64,000 bases of DNA from IDS-8 sp035304345 (GCA_035304345.1 DATGQE010000104.1:1-64000), one strand, 5' to 3'. Numbered from the stretch's first letter, positions 17,871-27,104 are shown. Numbers and translations are program-made. The notes: generated by a model from the sequence alone, not told the origin.

Positions 17871-17888
17871 GTTTCAAACCGCATTCGC

Positions 17889-17902
17889 GGAAACCGGAAT
17901 CA
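17889..17902. promoter_or_regulatory. Weak candidate autoregulatory operator upstream of the LacI gene
   Basis: GGAAACCGGAATCA is centred on CCGG and matches 10 of 14 positions of TGACACCGGTGTCA. It ends 19 bases upstream of the regulator's start codon. It is much weaker than the other sites. Confidence 0.3.
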
Positions 17903-17956
17903 TCGCCGAAACGGCAGGGAACCGAAAGGCCGGGTCTGCGCGCTTCCGCCGCGGCG

Positions 17957-19321
17957 CTACGTGCCCCTGCCGGCGTGCGACGAGTCGAGGACATCGGGGG
18001 ATTTCGGCGCCATCGTCTCGAGGTCCCAATCGTCGGGATCGAACGGCCTCCGCGTGGCGGGCAGGTCCGGGTACCCGCCGACCTCGTCTTCCCGGTCGAT
18101 GATGCGGCCGCGGCCCTCGGCCGTGTCCGCGAGAATGCGGATGTCGTGAGCGTCGCGATCCCACGGCCGTGCGCCCGCGTTCTCGAGCACCCAGCGCTCG
18201 ACCGCTTCCGCCGGCAGCACTTCCAGCCCTTCCCACCACACCGGCGGCTCGTCGACCTCGATCAGGCGCGCGCCCGTCGCACCGTAACGCCCGAACATCG
18301 GCAGCGGCTGCCCGATGCGATCGACGGCGACGTTGTCGCGGCCGTAGTATTCGAGATCGCCGTGCCCCCCGAGCATCAGGAACGCAAGCGGCGATTCGGT
18401 CGAAGGGCCGGCACGCAGCACGTTGCCGACGGCCGTCATCTTGCCGGCCTCGAACGGCACCTGCCCCCACTCGAGCGCCATCAGGTTGTAGTGCACCGCC
18501 CGGGCGCCCGGGTCATAGACCAGATTGTTCACGATCACGCCGTGCACGCCGCCCTTGAACAGCGGGTTGCGCTCGTAGTTGTGGGCGTACAGGTTGCCGT
18601 AGATCAAAATCTCGCTCGCGTTGTCGTGGATCAGCGAGCCCTTCGAGTGCTCCCCCTTAGGGTGGGTGGAGTCCGCAAGCCCCTCGGCAATGATGTTGTG
18701 ACTGAACGTGATCGCGTGCGAAGTGCCGCGGCGCCAGTCGTCGGGCGTCTCGCCAGTGAACCGCGGCCCGCTCGCGGACAGGTTCTCGTCCGTGCCCCAG
18801 GTCAGGGAGCAGTGGTCGACGATCACGTTGTACGCGGCCTGCGTCGACACCGAGTCCTCGCCCCAGGTCCAGCGCTCCGCCCCGGCCTCGCCGGTGCGGA
18901 TGCGGATGTGGCGCATCACCACGTCGTGGGTCGCGATGTCCATGCCGCCGCGGATCAAGGTGATGCCCGGCGACGGCGCCGTCTGTCCCGCGATGGTGAC
19001 GAACGGGTGCTCGATCCTGAGCGTCTCCCGCTCGAGGTCGATGACGCCGCCTACCTCGAACACGATGATTCGGGGCCCCTCGTGCGCCAGCGCGGCGCGC
19101 AGGGATCCCGGGCCGTGGTTGTCCAGGGTGGTGACCCTGATGATCTCGCCGCCGCGCCCGCCGGGCGTGGTGGCCGCCCAGCCGACGGCGCCCGGAAACG
19201 CCAGCGTGTCGGCGGCCCGGACCGGGCCGGCGAGCGCCGCGAGCGCCCACAGGGCCGCCGCCGTGCATGCCGGGCACCACCCGGCCGAAGTCCCCCGAAT
19301 CGCCGTTCCTCCCGCTTTCAC
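17957..19321 (-). CDS. Secreted pectate lyase, polysaccharide lyase family 1
   Basis: This is a 454-residue right-handed beta-helix protein. After a signal peptide (ALWALAALAGPVRA) it starts with the PL1-type FPGAVGWAATTPGGRGG. It continues with helix-stack motifs such as VVMRHIRIRTGE, DHCSLTWGTDEN and ITFSHNIIAEGL, which match PL1 enzymes that cleave polygalacturonate by beta-elimination. The start is the GTG at 19321, preceded by GGAGGAG; the frame stays open to 19726, but that stretch runs across the divergent gene. The unsaturated products would feed KduI/KduD. An operator (19341-19354) lies 20 bases upstream. Confidence 0.88.
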   Translation of the reverse strand: MKAGGTAIRGTSAGWCPACTAAALWALAALAGPVRAADTLAFPGAVGWAATTPGGRGGEIIRVTTLDNHGPGSLRAALAHEGPRIIVFEVGGVIDLERETLRIEHPFVTIAGQTAPSPGITLIRGGMDIATHDVVMRHIRIRTGEAGAERWTWGEDSVSTQAAYNVIVDHCSLTWGTDENLSASGPRFTGETPDDWRRGTSHAITFSHNIIAEGLADSTHPKGEHSKGSLIHDNASEILIYGNLYAHNYERNPLFKGGVHGVIVNNLVYDPGARAVHYNLMALEWGQVPFEAGKMTAVGNVLRAGPSTESPLAFLMLGGHGDLEYYGRDNVAVDRIGQPLPMFGRYGATGARLIEVDEPPVWWEGLEVLPAEAVERWVLENAGARPWDRDAHDIRILADTAEGRGRIIDREDEVGGYPDLPATRRPFDPDDWDLETMAPKSPDVLDSSHAGRGT

Positions 19322-19340
19322 GCCTCTCCTCCCGTTAAAA

Positions 19341-19354
19341 TGACACCGGTTTCC
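19341..19354. promoter_or_regulatory. Candidate operator between pectate lyase and hydratase genes
   Basis: TGACACCGGTTTCC shares the half-site TGACACCGG with the perfect palindrome at 30006-30019. It lies immediately upstream of the lyase ribosome site. A weaker CCGG-centred sequence follows at 19363-19376, and a TACAAT hexamer (19373-19378) could be the -10 of the divergent hydratase gene. Confidence 0.75.
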
Positions 19355-19426
19355 AAGCAAGCTTGAACCGGATACAATCCCGAGTCCAGCGATCCGAAAA
19401 GATACCGCACCACGCGACATGCCGCC

Positions 19427-19440
19427 TGACACCGGTAGAC
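19427..19440. promoter_or_regulatory. Candidate operator upstream of the hydratase gene
   Basis: TGACACCGGTAGAC is a second copy of the half-site TGACACCGG. It ends 17 bases before the ATG at 19458. Its position argues that the open frame beginning at 19419 is not the real start of the hydratase. Confidence 0.6.
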
Positions 19441-19457
19441 ACCCACAACCAGCCGGC

Positions 19458-20255
19458 ATGCCGGACATCACCGCGACCGCCCGCGCTTTCACCGAGGCGC
19501 GCCGCGGCGGCCGGTTGCTGGCAGGGTACCCCGGCACGCCCCCGGGCGACATGGCCACGGCGTATCGCATCCAGGATGCCGCGATCGAGTCCTGGCCGGA
19601 CACGATCGGCGGCTGGAAAGTCGGCCGCATCCCGCCGCCGCTCGAAGCGCAGTACGGCTCGGACCGGTTGGCCGGCCCGATCTTCCGGAGCAACATCCGG
19701 GAGGTCGCCGACGGGGCGCAAGCCACGCTGTCCGCCTACGCCGGCGGTTTCGCCGCGATCGAGGCGGAGTTCGTGGCCGTGATCGCGCGCGATGCGCCGG
19801 CCGGGCAGGAGCGGTGGTCGCTCGAGCAGGCCGCGGAGATGATCGCGGAGCTCCGCATCGGCCTCGAGCTCGCGAGCAGCCCGCTCGCCAGCATCAACGA
19901 GCTGGGGCCCGCCGTGACTGCCGCGGACTTCGGCAACAACGCGGGACTCGTCGTCGGGCCCGCGATCGCCGGCTGGCGGGAACGCCCGCTCGAAAGCCTG
20001 GCGTGCGAGGCGTTCGTCGACGGCGTGAGCGTCGGCAAGGGCGGCGCGTTCAACCTCACCGGCGGCCCGGTGCGCTCCGTGCAGTTCATCCTGGAGCTCA
20101 CCGCGGCGCGCGGGCGCCCGCTGCGTGCCGGGCAGCTCATCGCGACCGGGCAGACGACCGGGATACACGCGATCGAGCCCGGTCAGTCCGCCCGCGTGGA
20201 GTTCGGCGAGGACGGCGCGGTAGCGCTCGTCACCACGCCGTTCCAGGAGGACTGA
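19458..20255 (+). CDS. 2-keto-4-pentenoate hydratase / fumarylacetoacetate hydrolase-family enzyme
   Basis: This 265-residue protein matches the MhpD/hydratase branch of the FAH superfamily. It shows GGWKVGRIPP, EAEFVAVIARD, a central AAEMIAELRIGLELASS helix and the C-terminal GQLIATGQTTGIHAIEPG. Family enzymes hydrate 2-keto-enoates using Mg2+. Two operators of the uronate regulon lie upstream, so it probably acts on a pectin-derived keto acid rather than an aromatic ring-cleavage product; that is inference. The ATG at 19458 is preferred over 19419 because the earlier start would run through an operator. The ribosome site is weak. The gene converges with the esterase gene. Confidence 0.82.
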   Translation: MPDITATARAFTEARRGGRLLAGYPGTPPGDMATAYRIQDAAIESWPDTIGGWKVGRIPPPLEAQYGSDRLAGPIFRSNIREVADGAQATLSAYAGGFAAIEAEFVAVIARDAPAGQERWSLEQAAEMIAELRIGLELASSPLASINELGPAVTAADFGNNAGLVVGPAIAGWRERPLESLACEAFVDGVSVGKGGAFNLTGGPVRSVQFILELTAARGRPLRAGQLIATGQTTGIHAIEPGQSARVEFGEDGAVALVTTPFQED

Positions 20256-20257
20256 GC

Positions 20258-20289
20258 CCGCCACGCCGCCCGCTAACGGGACGTGGCGG
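20258..20289. terminator. Hairpin between convergent genes
   Basis: CCGCCACG (20258-20265) pairs with CGTGGCGG (20282-20289). It overlaps the ends of the two convergent genes and may stop both transcripts. There is no T tract, so it may not be a true intrinsic terminator. Confidence 0.45.
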
Positions 20290-21238
20290 ACGATCCCTTT
20301 GCACCCGGCGCCACCGCCTGCGGCAGCCAGCGCAGCACGAGCTCCGGCCACGCCGCCACCGGTACCCCGGGCGGGCTGCGCAAACCGAAGCCATGGCCGC
20401 CCGTGGCGAACAGGTGCAGCTCGACGGGAACGCGAGCGGCACGCAGCGCGCGGTAGAGCAGCAGCGCATTGTCCACCGGAACCGTTTCGTCGTCGGCCGC
20501 GTGCAGCAGGAACACGGGCGGCGTACGTGCGGTCACCCGCTCATCCACCGACCAGCGGCTCGCGAGATCCGCGTCCGGCGAGATGCCGAGCAGCTTTTCG
20601 CGCGAGCCCGCGTGCGCATGCGGCGCCAGCATCGTCACGACGGGGTACATGAGCACCGCGAAGTCGGGCCGTGCCGGCAGCGTGTCGATCTCGTCGACGG
20701 CGGCATAGAGGTCGTCCGGGCGTGCGGTCGCGAGCAGGCCGGCGAGGTGGCCGCCGGCCGAGAAGCCCAGCACGCCGACGCATCCCGCGTCGAAGCGGTG
20801 CTCCGCCGCATGCGACCGGACGACGCGCAGCGCGCGTTGTGCATCCGCGAGCGGCAGGTCCGGCCGCGGCTCCGCGTATTCGCCGGGAAGCCGGTAGCGC
20901 ATGACGAAGGACGAAACGCCGCGCGCCGCGAACCACTGCGCCGATTCGTAGCCTTCCTTGTCCATCACGACTCGCTGGTAGCCGCCGCCGGGCAGGATGA
21001 GCAGCGCGCAGCGGCCGGCATCGGCGGCGGGAAACACCGTGAGATCGGGCTCGACGATCTGCGTCGCGTAGCGATCGCGGAGCGGCGCGCCGGGAGCGGC
21101 CCGCTCGACGACGACGAGCTCTGCCGGCCCACCGGGCTCCGGCGGCGCCACGCCCGCCGGCCAGACGGGAATCGTCTCGTTGCCGAGTGCCGCCGTCGCC
21201 AGGCACAGGAGGAGCGCGCATCGCCCGCTCCTCTTCAT
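20273..21238 (-). CDS. Exported alpha/beta-hydrolase, carbohydrate (acetyl/feruloyl) esterase-like
   Basis: This 321-residue protein has a short signal peptide and the fold of the xylan-acetyl/feruloyl esterase group. The oxyanion segment is LPGGGYQRV. The nucleophile is Ser160 in GFSAGGH, the acid is Asp250 in HAADDETVP and the base is His282 in GGHGF. It would remove acyl groups from polysaccharide side chains. The ATG at 21238 starts the signal peptide; the frame is open much further, but over the neighbouring esterase. It is the last gene of the GH95-carboxylesterase-esterase run. Confidence 0.8.
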   Translation of the reverse strand: MKRSGRCALLLCLATAALGNETIPVWPAGVAPPEPGGPAELVVVERAAPGAPLRDRYATQIVEPDLTVFPAADAGRCALLILPGGGYQRVVMDKEGYESAQWFAARGVSSFVMRYRLPGEYAEPRPDLPLADAQRALRVVRSHAAEHRFDAGCVGVLGFSAGGHLAGLLATARPDDLYAAVDEIDTLPARPDFAVLMYPVVTMLAPHAHAGSREKLLGISPDADLASRWSVDERVTARTPPVFLLHAADDETVPVDNALLLYRALRAARVPVELHLFATGGHGFGLRSPPGVPVAAWPELVLRWLPQAVAPGAKGSSATSR

Positions 21239-21261
21239 GCCCGCGCAGAACCCGCGCCCGC

Positions 21262-22851
21262 TCACGTCCCCGGCTGCACGTAGGGTACGCGGGCGAACAA
21301 CCGGCGCTCCGCTCCACGCGGATCGTTCTCCATCCGCGGCGGCAGGTCGATCACCAGCGTCTCGCGTGCAGGCAGCGTGTACGGGCGCCAGGCCGGGATG
21401 CCGTCGTGATCCGGGCTGCCGCTGCGCGCCAGTGCGGCGAATGCCCGCTGCAGGATCGTGGACACCTTCCTCGCGTCCTCGCCCGTCCCGGTGATCGAGC
21501 CCGGTGCGTCGAGGTTGCCGAACACGAGCGGGATGTCGAGCCCGTGCGGCGCGCCCATCTCCGGTTGCACCGGGCTGCCCCAGTCGAGCTGGTAGACATA
21601 GGTGTTCCCGCGCCCCAGTTTCGCCCGCTCTTCCGCCTCGACGATCGCCGCGCGCCAGGAACGCGCCGCCGTGGTGGCCTTGAAGAACACCTCGGTCGGG
21701 GAGAGCCGCGGGTAGAGCTTGCGGTAGGTCTCGACGACGTGCTCCGGGCGAATGTCGACCCGCATGTTCGGGACCAGGAGCTCCGGCAGGTCGTCCCACT
21801 CGAGATTCTCGTACCGCGGCCCGCGCAGGAACGCGCGCGTCTCGTCGTGCGTGTTGCCGATGATCATCGGGATGTGTGCCGACTGCGGCGCGGCGTCCGG
21901 GTAGAACGGATGCCGCGTGAGCGAGCGCATGTCGAGCACGGGCCCGAAGTACACGGAGCCGTAGTCGTACACGGGATCCGGCGTGTCCAGCGCCTCGACG
22001 AGCCGCTCCATCGGCAGCTCGCGGAGCCGCGCGACGTCCTCCGGGGCGACGTCCAGCGCCTCGAGGTAGGCGCGGGTCCGGCGCGTTGCGTTCAGCGGCC
22101 CCGACGCAGTCACCTGCTGGCCGCTCATCGTCGCCACGCGCGAGAATAGGCCTTCCGCCGCCGGCATTGCCATCATCGTCGCGATCTTGGCGCCACCGCC
22201 GGATTGGCCGAACGCGAGCACCCGCTCCGGGTCGCCGCCGAACGCCGCGATGTTGTCGCGCACCCACGCGAGCGCGAGCACGAGGTCGAGCTGGCCCACG
22301 TTGCCGGAGTCCGCGAGCCCGGGTCCGCCGAAGCGCTGCAGGTACAGGTAGCCGAACGCATTCAGGCGATGGTTGACGGTGACGACGACGACGTCCTCGG
22401 TGGACGCCAGCCGCCGCCCGTCGTACAACGGGCTGGAGCCGGAGCCGTGCGCGTAGGCGCCACCGTGGATGTAGAACATGACCGGGCGTCGACCGTCGTC
22501 CAGCCCCGGCGTCCAGACGTTCAGGAACAGGCAATCCTCGCTGATGCGCTCGCCGGTGCGGTCCTGCGGCGCCGCGGCACCGTACTCGAAGGCATCGGCG
22601 GCAACGTCCCAGCGCGCGGGCGGAAGCGGCGGCATGAACCGGCGCGGGCGCGTGTCGGCGCCGTAACGAACGCCGCGAAACACGGCGATGCCGGCATCCA
22701 TGAAACCGCGCACGTCGCCGTATGTCGTGCGCACGACCGGGTGCGTGGCGCGGGGGAACACGGCGCGGGGCGCGAGCAGGCCGCCCGCCGCGGCGAGACC
22801 GGCCGCGAGGGCCTGGCGGCGGGTGAAGGCGTGTGGTCGGTCGGGGTTCAC
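21262..22851 (-). CDS. Tat-exported type B carboxylesterase
   Basis: This 529-residue carboxylesterase/lipase-family protein starts with a twin-arginine signal (HAFTRRQALAAGLAAAGG). It has the hallmark SEDCLFLNVWTP, the oxyanion hole HGGAY (129-133) and the nucleophile Ser217 in GQSGGG. It probably deacylates plant-wall oligosaccharides in the periplasm; the exact ester is unknown. The GTG at 22851 overlaps the TGA of the GH95 gene as GTGA, which fixes the start and implies coupled translation. The downstream esterase starts 23 bases after its stop. Confidence 0.85.
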   Translation of the reverse strand: MNPDRPHAFTRRQALAAGLAAAGGLLAPRAVFPRATHPVVRTTYGDVRGFMDAGIAVFRGVRYGADTRPRRFMPPLPPARWDVAADAFEYGAAAPQDRTGERISEDCLFLNVWTPGLDDGRRPVMFYIHGGAYAHGSGSSPLYDGRRLASTEDVVVVTVNHRLNAFGYLYLQRFGGPGLADSGNVGQLDLVLALAWVRDNIAAFGGDPERVLAFGQSGGGAKIATMMAMPAAEGLFSRVATMSGQQVTASGPLNATRRTRAYLEALDVAPEDVARLRELPMERLVEALDTPDPVYDYGSVYFGPVLDMRSLTRHPFYPDAAPQSAHIPMIIGNTHDETRAFLRGPRYENLEWDDLPELLVPNMRVDIRPEHVVETYRKLYPRLSPTEVFFKATTAARSWRAAIVEAEERAKLGRGNTYVYQLDWGSPVQPEMGAPHGLDIPLVFGNLDAPGSITGTGEDARKVSTILQRAFAALARSGSPDHDGIPAWRPYTLPARETLVIDLPPRMENDPRGAERRLFARVPYVQPGT

Positions 22852-25259
22852 GTGTTGCTGTCCCGGCCGGGTTGGTCGGGCGCAATGCACGCGCCTGCAG
22901 GCGAAGAGCGCGGCGTGCGTTGGTTGCGCGCGGCGTGGGTGCCCGCAGGCGCGAATCGCAGCGTGCGTTGCTCGCCCGCGCGCATCGCGAGCGGCCTCAC
23001 TTCGCCCGCATACGCGACCTCGCGCGTGACCGGCACGCTGGCCGTGAAGCGCGCTTCGACGAGTCGCCCCGCACGCCACGTGATGTCCGCCGCGAGACCG
23101 CCACGCAGGCGCACGCCGCGGACGTGTCCTTCCGGCCATGCCCACGGCAAGGCCGGCAGCAGGTCCACGCGCTGCGGGCGGTCACGCACGAGCATCTCGA
23201 GGATGCCGGCGGCGCCGCCGAAGTTGCCGTCGATCTGGAACGGCGGATGGGCGTCGAACAGGTTCGGGTAGCTGCGCTCCGGGCCGAGCAGCTTGCGCAG
23301 CACGGCGTACGCGCGCTGGCCGTCGCCGAGGCGTGCCCACAGGTTGATGCGCCAGCCGATGCCCCAGCCGGTCGCGTCGTCCCCGCGGATCTCGAGCGAG
23401 CGCCGCGCGGCGGCATACAGCTCCGGCGTTTCCGGGCCGATCGCGTGTCCCGGGTGCAGTGCGTACAGGTGCGAGACGTGCCGGTGATGGATTTCCGGCA
23501 CGTCCATGTCCCAGTCCTCCAGCCACTCCTGGAGCTGCCCGGCGCGGCCGGTGCGATCGGCGGGCAGGCGCCGCCTCGCCTGCTCCAGCTCTTCGGCCAG
23601 CCCGGCGTCGACGCCGAGTATCCGCGCGGCCTCGATCACGTTGCCGAACAGCTCGCGCAGGATCTGCCGGTCCATCGCCGGCCCCTCGCAGATGCTGACC
23701 TCCGGGTGGTGCGCGTTCTCGGGCGATATCGACGGGCTCGTCACGAGGCTGCCGTCCGGCAGCTCGACGAGGGTGTCGAGGAAAAAGAGTGCCGCACCTT
23801 TCAGCACCGGGTAGATGCGTTCGAGCACGGCGCGGTCGCGGCCGTAATCCCAGCGATCCCACAGGTGCTTGCAGAGCCACGCACCGCCGGTGGGCCACAA
23901 CCCCCAGAACGCGCCGTCTATCGGTGCCGTCGCCCGCCAGAGGTCGGTGTTGTGATGGACGACCCAGCCGCGTGCGCCGTAATTCACCTGCGCGGTGCGC
24001 GCGCCGCTCACCGCCAGCTCCTCCACCATGCGCACCAGCGGCTCCACGCACTCGGCGAGGCCCATGGGCTCGGCCGGCCAGTAATTCATCTCCGTGTTGA
24101 TGTTGACGGTGTACTTCGATCCCCACGGCGGCTCGTCGCTGTCGTTCCAGAGGCCCTGCAGGTTTGCCGGCTGTGTGCCGGGACGCGAGCAAGCGATCAG
24201 CAGGTAACGCGCGTACTGCACGTAGAGCGCTGCAAGATACGGATCGTGGCGGCGCTCGTGGCTGTAACGGATGCGATCGTCGGTGGTGACGTCGGGCAGC
24301 GGATCCTCGCCGAGATCGAGATCGAACCCGGCGAACAGCCGCCGGTGCTCGGCGAGGTGCCTTTCGTACCGGGCATCACGAGCGAGCGCCGCGGCCGCAT
24401 CGAGATCGGCCCGCACGGCGGCGACGGGATCGCCGTCGACGTGCTGCCAGTCGCGATAGCTCGTGCGCGCTGCGACGAGCAGCGTGAGCGAGCGGGCGCC
24501 CGTGACGCTCATCCCGCCGGCGGCGCGGCGCACCTGCGCGCCGTCCGCGAGCACCTTCACCGCCGCGGCACAGCGCAGCCGGCCCGGGTTGCCGTGCTGT
24601 GCGCGGTTCGTGCCTTCGTGCCAGAGCTCGTCGCCGTCGACGCGGCCGCTGCCCGCCGAAAAGGCGATGACGAGATCGGCCGGCTCGCCGTCGGTCTCGT
24701 AATCGACGACGAGAACGTGATCCCGCGCGCTCGCGTACACACGGCGCTGCACGAGCGCGTCGCCCGCCTGCCATTCCGTGACCGCGACGGCGCGGTCGAG
24801 GTCGAGCCAGCGGCGATAGCGCTCGACGGGTCCGGGTACGGCAGCGCGGAGGGTGAGCGAGCCGAGCGTCTGGTACGACATCTGCTGCAGCGGCCGCGCC
24901 ATCAGCCGCGCGTTCGCGAGCCCCTGCGCGTCGCGGTAGCGGCCTTCCCGGAGCAGCGCGCGCACCTCCGGCAACGCGGCCCGCGCGTCCGGGTGCGACG
25001 GGTCGTAGGGACCGCCCGCCCACCACGTGTCCTCGTTGAGTTGCAGGCGCTCGTGGTCCGTGCCCCCGAACACCATGGCACCGAGGCGGCCGTTGCCGAC
25101 CGGCAGCGCCTCCACCCAGTAACTTGCCGGACGGCGATACCAGAGCAGCCAGCGCACGTTCGCGGGCCTGGAAACCGCGGTGGATGCGCGTACGCCGGCG
25201 GCGCAGAGCGACGCGGCTGCAAGGCCGCCGCCGAGAAGCTCGCGGCGCGTCAGCGACAT
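22848..25259 (-). CDS. Glycoside hydrolase family 95 (alpha-L-fucosidase / alpha-L-galactosidase)
   Basis: This 803-residue GH95 enzyme begins with a Tat signal (SLTRRELLGGGLAAAS). The N-terminal beta domain carries WVEALPVGNGRLGAM. The (alpha/alpha)6 barrel holds Asn386 and Asn388 in NINTEMNYW, Glu514 in SPENA and Asp677 in DGNFG, which correspond to the Asn, Asn, Glu and Asp catalytic set known for this family. The family cleaves alpha-1,2-linked L-fucose, or L-galactose in some members. In this locus, xyloglucan or rhamnogalacturonan-II side chains are likely targets (inference). It is coupled by GTGA to the carboxylesterase. Confidence 0.92.
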   Translation of the reverse strand: MSLTRRELLGGGLAAASLCAAGVRASTAVSRPANVRWLLWYRRPASYWVEALPVGNGRLGAMVFGGTDHERLQLNEDTWWAGGPYDPSHPDARAALPEVRALLREGRYRDAQGLANARLMARPLQQMSYQTLGSLTLRAAVPGPVERYRRWLDLDRAVAVTEWQAGDALVQRRVYASARDHVLVVDYETDGEPADLVIAFSAGSGRVDGDELWHEGTNRAQHGNPGRLRCAAAVKVLADGAQVRRAAGGMSVTGARSLTLLVAARTSYRDWQHVDGDPVAAVRADLDAAAALARDARYERHLAEHRRLFAGFDLDLGEDPLPDVTTDDRIRYSHERRHDPYLAALYVQYARYLLIACSRPGTQPANLQGLWNDSDEPPWGSKYTVNINTEMNYWPAEPMGLAECVEPLVRMVEELAVSGARTAQVNYGARGWVVHHNTDLWRATAPIDGAFWGLWPTGGAWLCKHLWDRWDYGRDRAVLERIYPVLKGAALFFLDTLVELPDGSLVTSPSISPENAHHPEVSICEGPAMDRQILRELFGNVIEAARILGVDAGLAEELEQARRRLPADRTGRAGQLQEWLEDWDMDVPEIHHRHVSHLYALHPGHAIGPETPELYAAARRSLEIRGDDATGWGIGWRINLWARLGDGQRAYAVLRKLLGPERSYPNLFDAHPPFQIDGNFGGAAGILEMLVRDRPQRVDLLPALPWAWPEGHVRGVRLRGGLAADITWRAGRLVEARFTASVPVTREVAYAGEVRPLAMRAGEQRTLRFAPAGTHAARNQRTPRSSPAGACIAPDQPGRDSNT

Positions 25260-25295
25260 GGGACGGCAACCCGGTGCGGCACCGAGGCGGAGCTC

Positions 25296-25317
25296 GGTCG
25301 CGCGGGGCGGCGCCTAC
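25296..25317 (-). repeat. GTAG-type REP-like sequence overlapping the GH43 stop codon
   Basis: On the minus strand it reads GTAG followed by a GC palindrome ending GCGCGACC. The TAG of GTAG is the GH43 stop codon (25314-25316). Confidence 0.5.
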
Positions 25318-26933
25318 AGCGCATGGTAGCGGAGGCGGCGGAAGCGAACCTCGCCCTCGCCCGCCGCATAGATCGCCGGGCGCAGGCTCAGGAAATCGTA
25401 GGCGACGTTGTGGTGGTAACCCGAGACTTCCATCTGCACGTCGAACTTGTCCCAGCGCCGGCCATCCGCGCTCGTCCAGATCGTGACGATGTGCTCGTCG
25501 TTCTCGATCCTGAGGTGCAGTCGGCGGCCGGCCGGCTCGCTGCGCCGGCGTTCCAGCCCGTAGCGATGCATGACGAGCCCCCCGTCGTCGAAGCCGAGCC
25601 CGCAGTACAGGCGATCATTGTAGAACAGGAGCAGCCCGCCGCGGGCGCCCGGGTCGCGCTCGATCTCGACCTCGACGCGGTACGCGCGGTCGCCGCACAC
25701 GAAGCACAGCGGCGAGGAATCGCGCGGCTCTCTGCCTTTGGCGCGCAGGTGCAGCGTGCCGCGGCGCAGCGCGACGCGCGAGTACTCGTCCGCCCCGGGA
25801 CGATAGAACGCCCACTGCGGTGCGAGTATCTCGCCCTCGAAATCGTCGGAAAGCGGCACGCCGTGCGGTATCGCCCTGCCCTGCACTGGCTTGGGCAGCG
25901 GCTCCGACAGGTCGCCGCCCAGCGCCTCGAACCAACCGTCGTCCCGCCAGCGTGCCGGCTGCAGCAGGCACTGCCGCCCGAGCGTGCGGAACCCGTTCTC
26001 GTAGCCGTGCGAGATGAGCCACCAGTCGCCCGCCGGTCCTTCGAACAGCGTGGCATGCCCGCGCGACCACCACATCTCGTCGCGCGAGCCGGTGCGCACC
26101 TGCGGGTTGTTCGGCGCGTGCTCCCAGGGGCCGCGCACCGAGCGCGAGCGGGCCGCGATCACCATGTGCCCGGTCGGCGGCCCGGCGGTGCCGCCGACCG
26201 CGGTCAGCATGTAGAACCACTCGCCGCGCTTCAGCATCTTCGGCCCTTCCGGGCAGAAGCACTCGACGTCCCAGTCGTCCGGATAGCGCCACGGGTCGTA
26301 GACGTGCTCGACCGGCCCCGCAGTCGCGAGGCCGTCGTCCGCCAGCGGCACCATGTCGCCGTTCGAGAGGAAGAGGTAGCGGCGGCCGTCCTCGCCGACG
26401 ACGTGGCCGGGATCGATGTGATCCGGCAGGCGGAGGTCGACGGGTTCGCTCCAGGGGCCCTCGATCGAGTTGGACCACGTCGCGTAGATCGACTTGTAGT
26501 GCGCGCTGCGCGCCGGAATGTACAGGTAATAGCGATTCCCGTGCTTCACGAGATCGGGTGCCCACACCGAGCCGATGTAGCTGTGCAGCGCGGGACCCAC
26601 CGGCGCCCAGTTCACGAGGTCGTGGGAGCGCCAGATCATGAGCCCCGGATAGGCGTCGAAGCTCGAGAACGTCAGGTAGTAGACGTCGCCGTCGCGGAGG
26701 ATGGAGGGATCGGGCCGGTCGCCGGAGAACACGGGATTGAGGAAGCGGCCGTCGCCCAGGTCCGCGATGCGCTGGCCTTCGAAGCCGCGGCTCCATTGCA
26801 GTGGCGCGTCACCGCCCGGTGACGGGCGGGTCGCACCTTCTGCGCGCCGCGTGACGAGGCCCGTGCCCGCGGCGAAGCCCGCGCCGATCGCGGCAATGCC
26901 GGCGAGCGCCCGGCGCCGGGTCAGCCTCGGCAT
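25314..26933 (-). CDS. Tat-exported glycoside hydrolase family 43
   Basis: This 539-residue enzyme has a Tat signal (LTRRRALAGIAAIG), a five-bladed propeller and a C-terminal beta-sandwich of the GH43_C2/DUF1349 type (about 355-539). Asp75 in RPDPSIL is the likely base, Asp174 in HIDPGH the pKa modulator and Glu229 in CPEGPK the acid. Members are beta-xylosidases or alpha-L-arabinofuranosidases, so it should trim arabinose or xylose from pectin or hemicellulose. The ATG at 26933 is preferred because it starts the RR signal. It is first of a four-gene minus-strand group with GH95 and the two esterases. Confidence 0.9.
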   Translation of the reverse strand: MPRLTRRRALAGIAAIGAGFAAGTGLVTRRAEGATRPSPGGDAPLQWSRGFEGQRIADLGDGRFLNPVFSGDRPDPSILRDGDVYYLTFSSFDAYPGLMIWRSHDLVNWAPVGPALHSYIGSVWAPDLVKHGNRYYLYIPARSAHYKSIYATWSNSIEGPWSEPVDLRLPDHIDPGHVVGEDGRRYLFLSNGDMVPLADDGLATAGPVEHVYDPWRYPDDWDVECFCPEGPKMLKRGEWFYMLTAVGGTAGPPTGHMVIAARSRSVRGPWEHAPNNPQVRTGSRDEMWWSRGHATLFEGPAGDWWLISHGYENGFRTLGRQCLLQPARWRDDGWFEALGGDLSEPLPKPVQGRAIPHGVPLSDDFEGEILAPQWAFYRPGADEYSRVALRRGTLHLRAKGREPRDSSPLCFVCGDRAYRVEVEIERDPGARGGLLLFYNDRLYCGLGFDDGGLVMHRYGLERRRSEPAGRRLHLRIENDEHIVTIWTSADGRRWDKFDVQMEVSGYHHNVAYDFLSLRPAIYAAGEGEVRFRRLRYHAL

Positions 26934-27081
26934 ACGCTTCGCTCCGGCAGGGAAGCACAAAAAGGCGGGAAGTCCGGAGCAGGGGGAAGTTGCCCCGGAC
27001 CCCCCATGGCGGATCGCGTCACCGCCTGAAAGGTCGCGACGGTCGCCGCCGGAGCCCGCGATGCAGCGGGCGGCCGGCGGC

Positions 27082-27104
27082 GGGCGCGCGCGATGCGCGC
27101 TCCT
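27082..27104 (-). repeat. REP-like palindrome between GH43 and the TonB receptor
   Basis: The minus strand reads AGGAGCGCGCATCGCGCGCGCCC. It shares the AGGAGCGCGC start and the GC palindrome with the outer arms of the large repeats at 35806 and 60136. The rest of the spacer (26934-27141) shows no gene. Confidence 0.6.

Noticed and set aside
19363..19376. Additional operator copy TTGAACCGGATACA
   Set aside because: It keeps the CCGG centre but matches the palindrome poorly. It was mentioned only as a weak neighbour of the site at 19341.
21239..22885. Apparent fusion of the small esterase with a long Arg-rich N-terminal region
   Set aside because: The extra part is out of frame with the type B carboxylesterase that occupies the same DNA. 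The esterase has a signal peptide starting at 21238.
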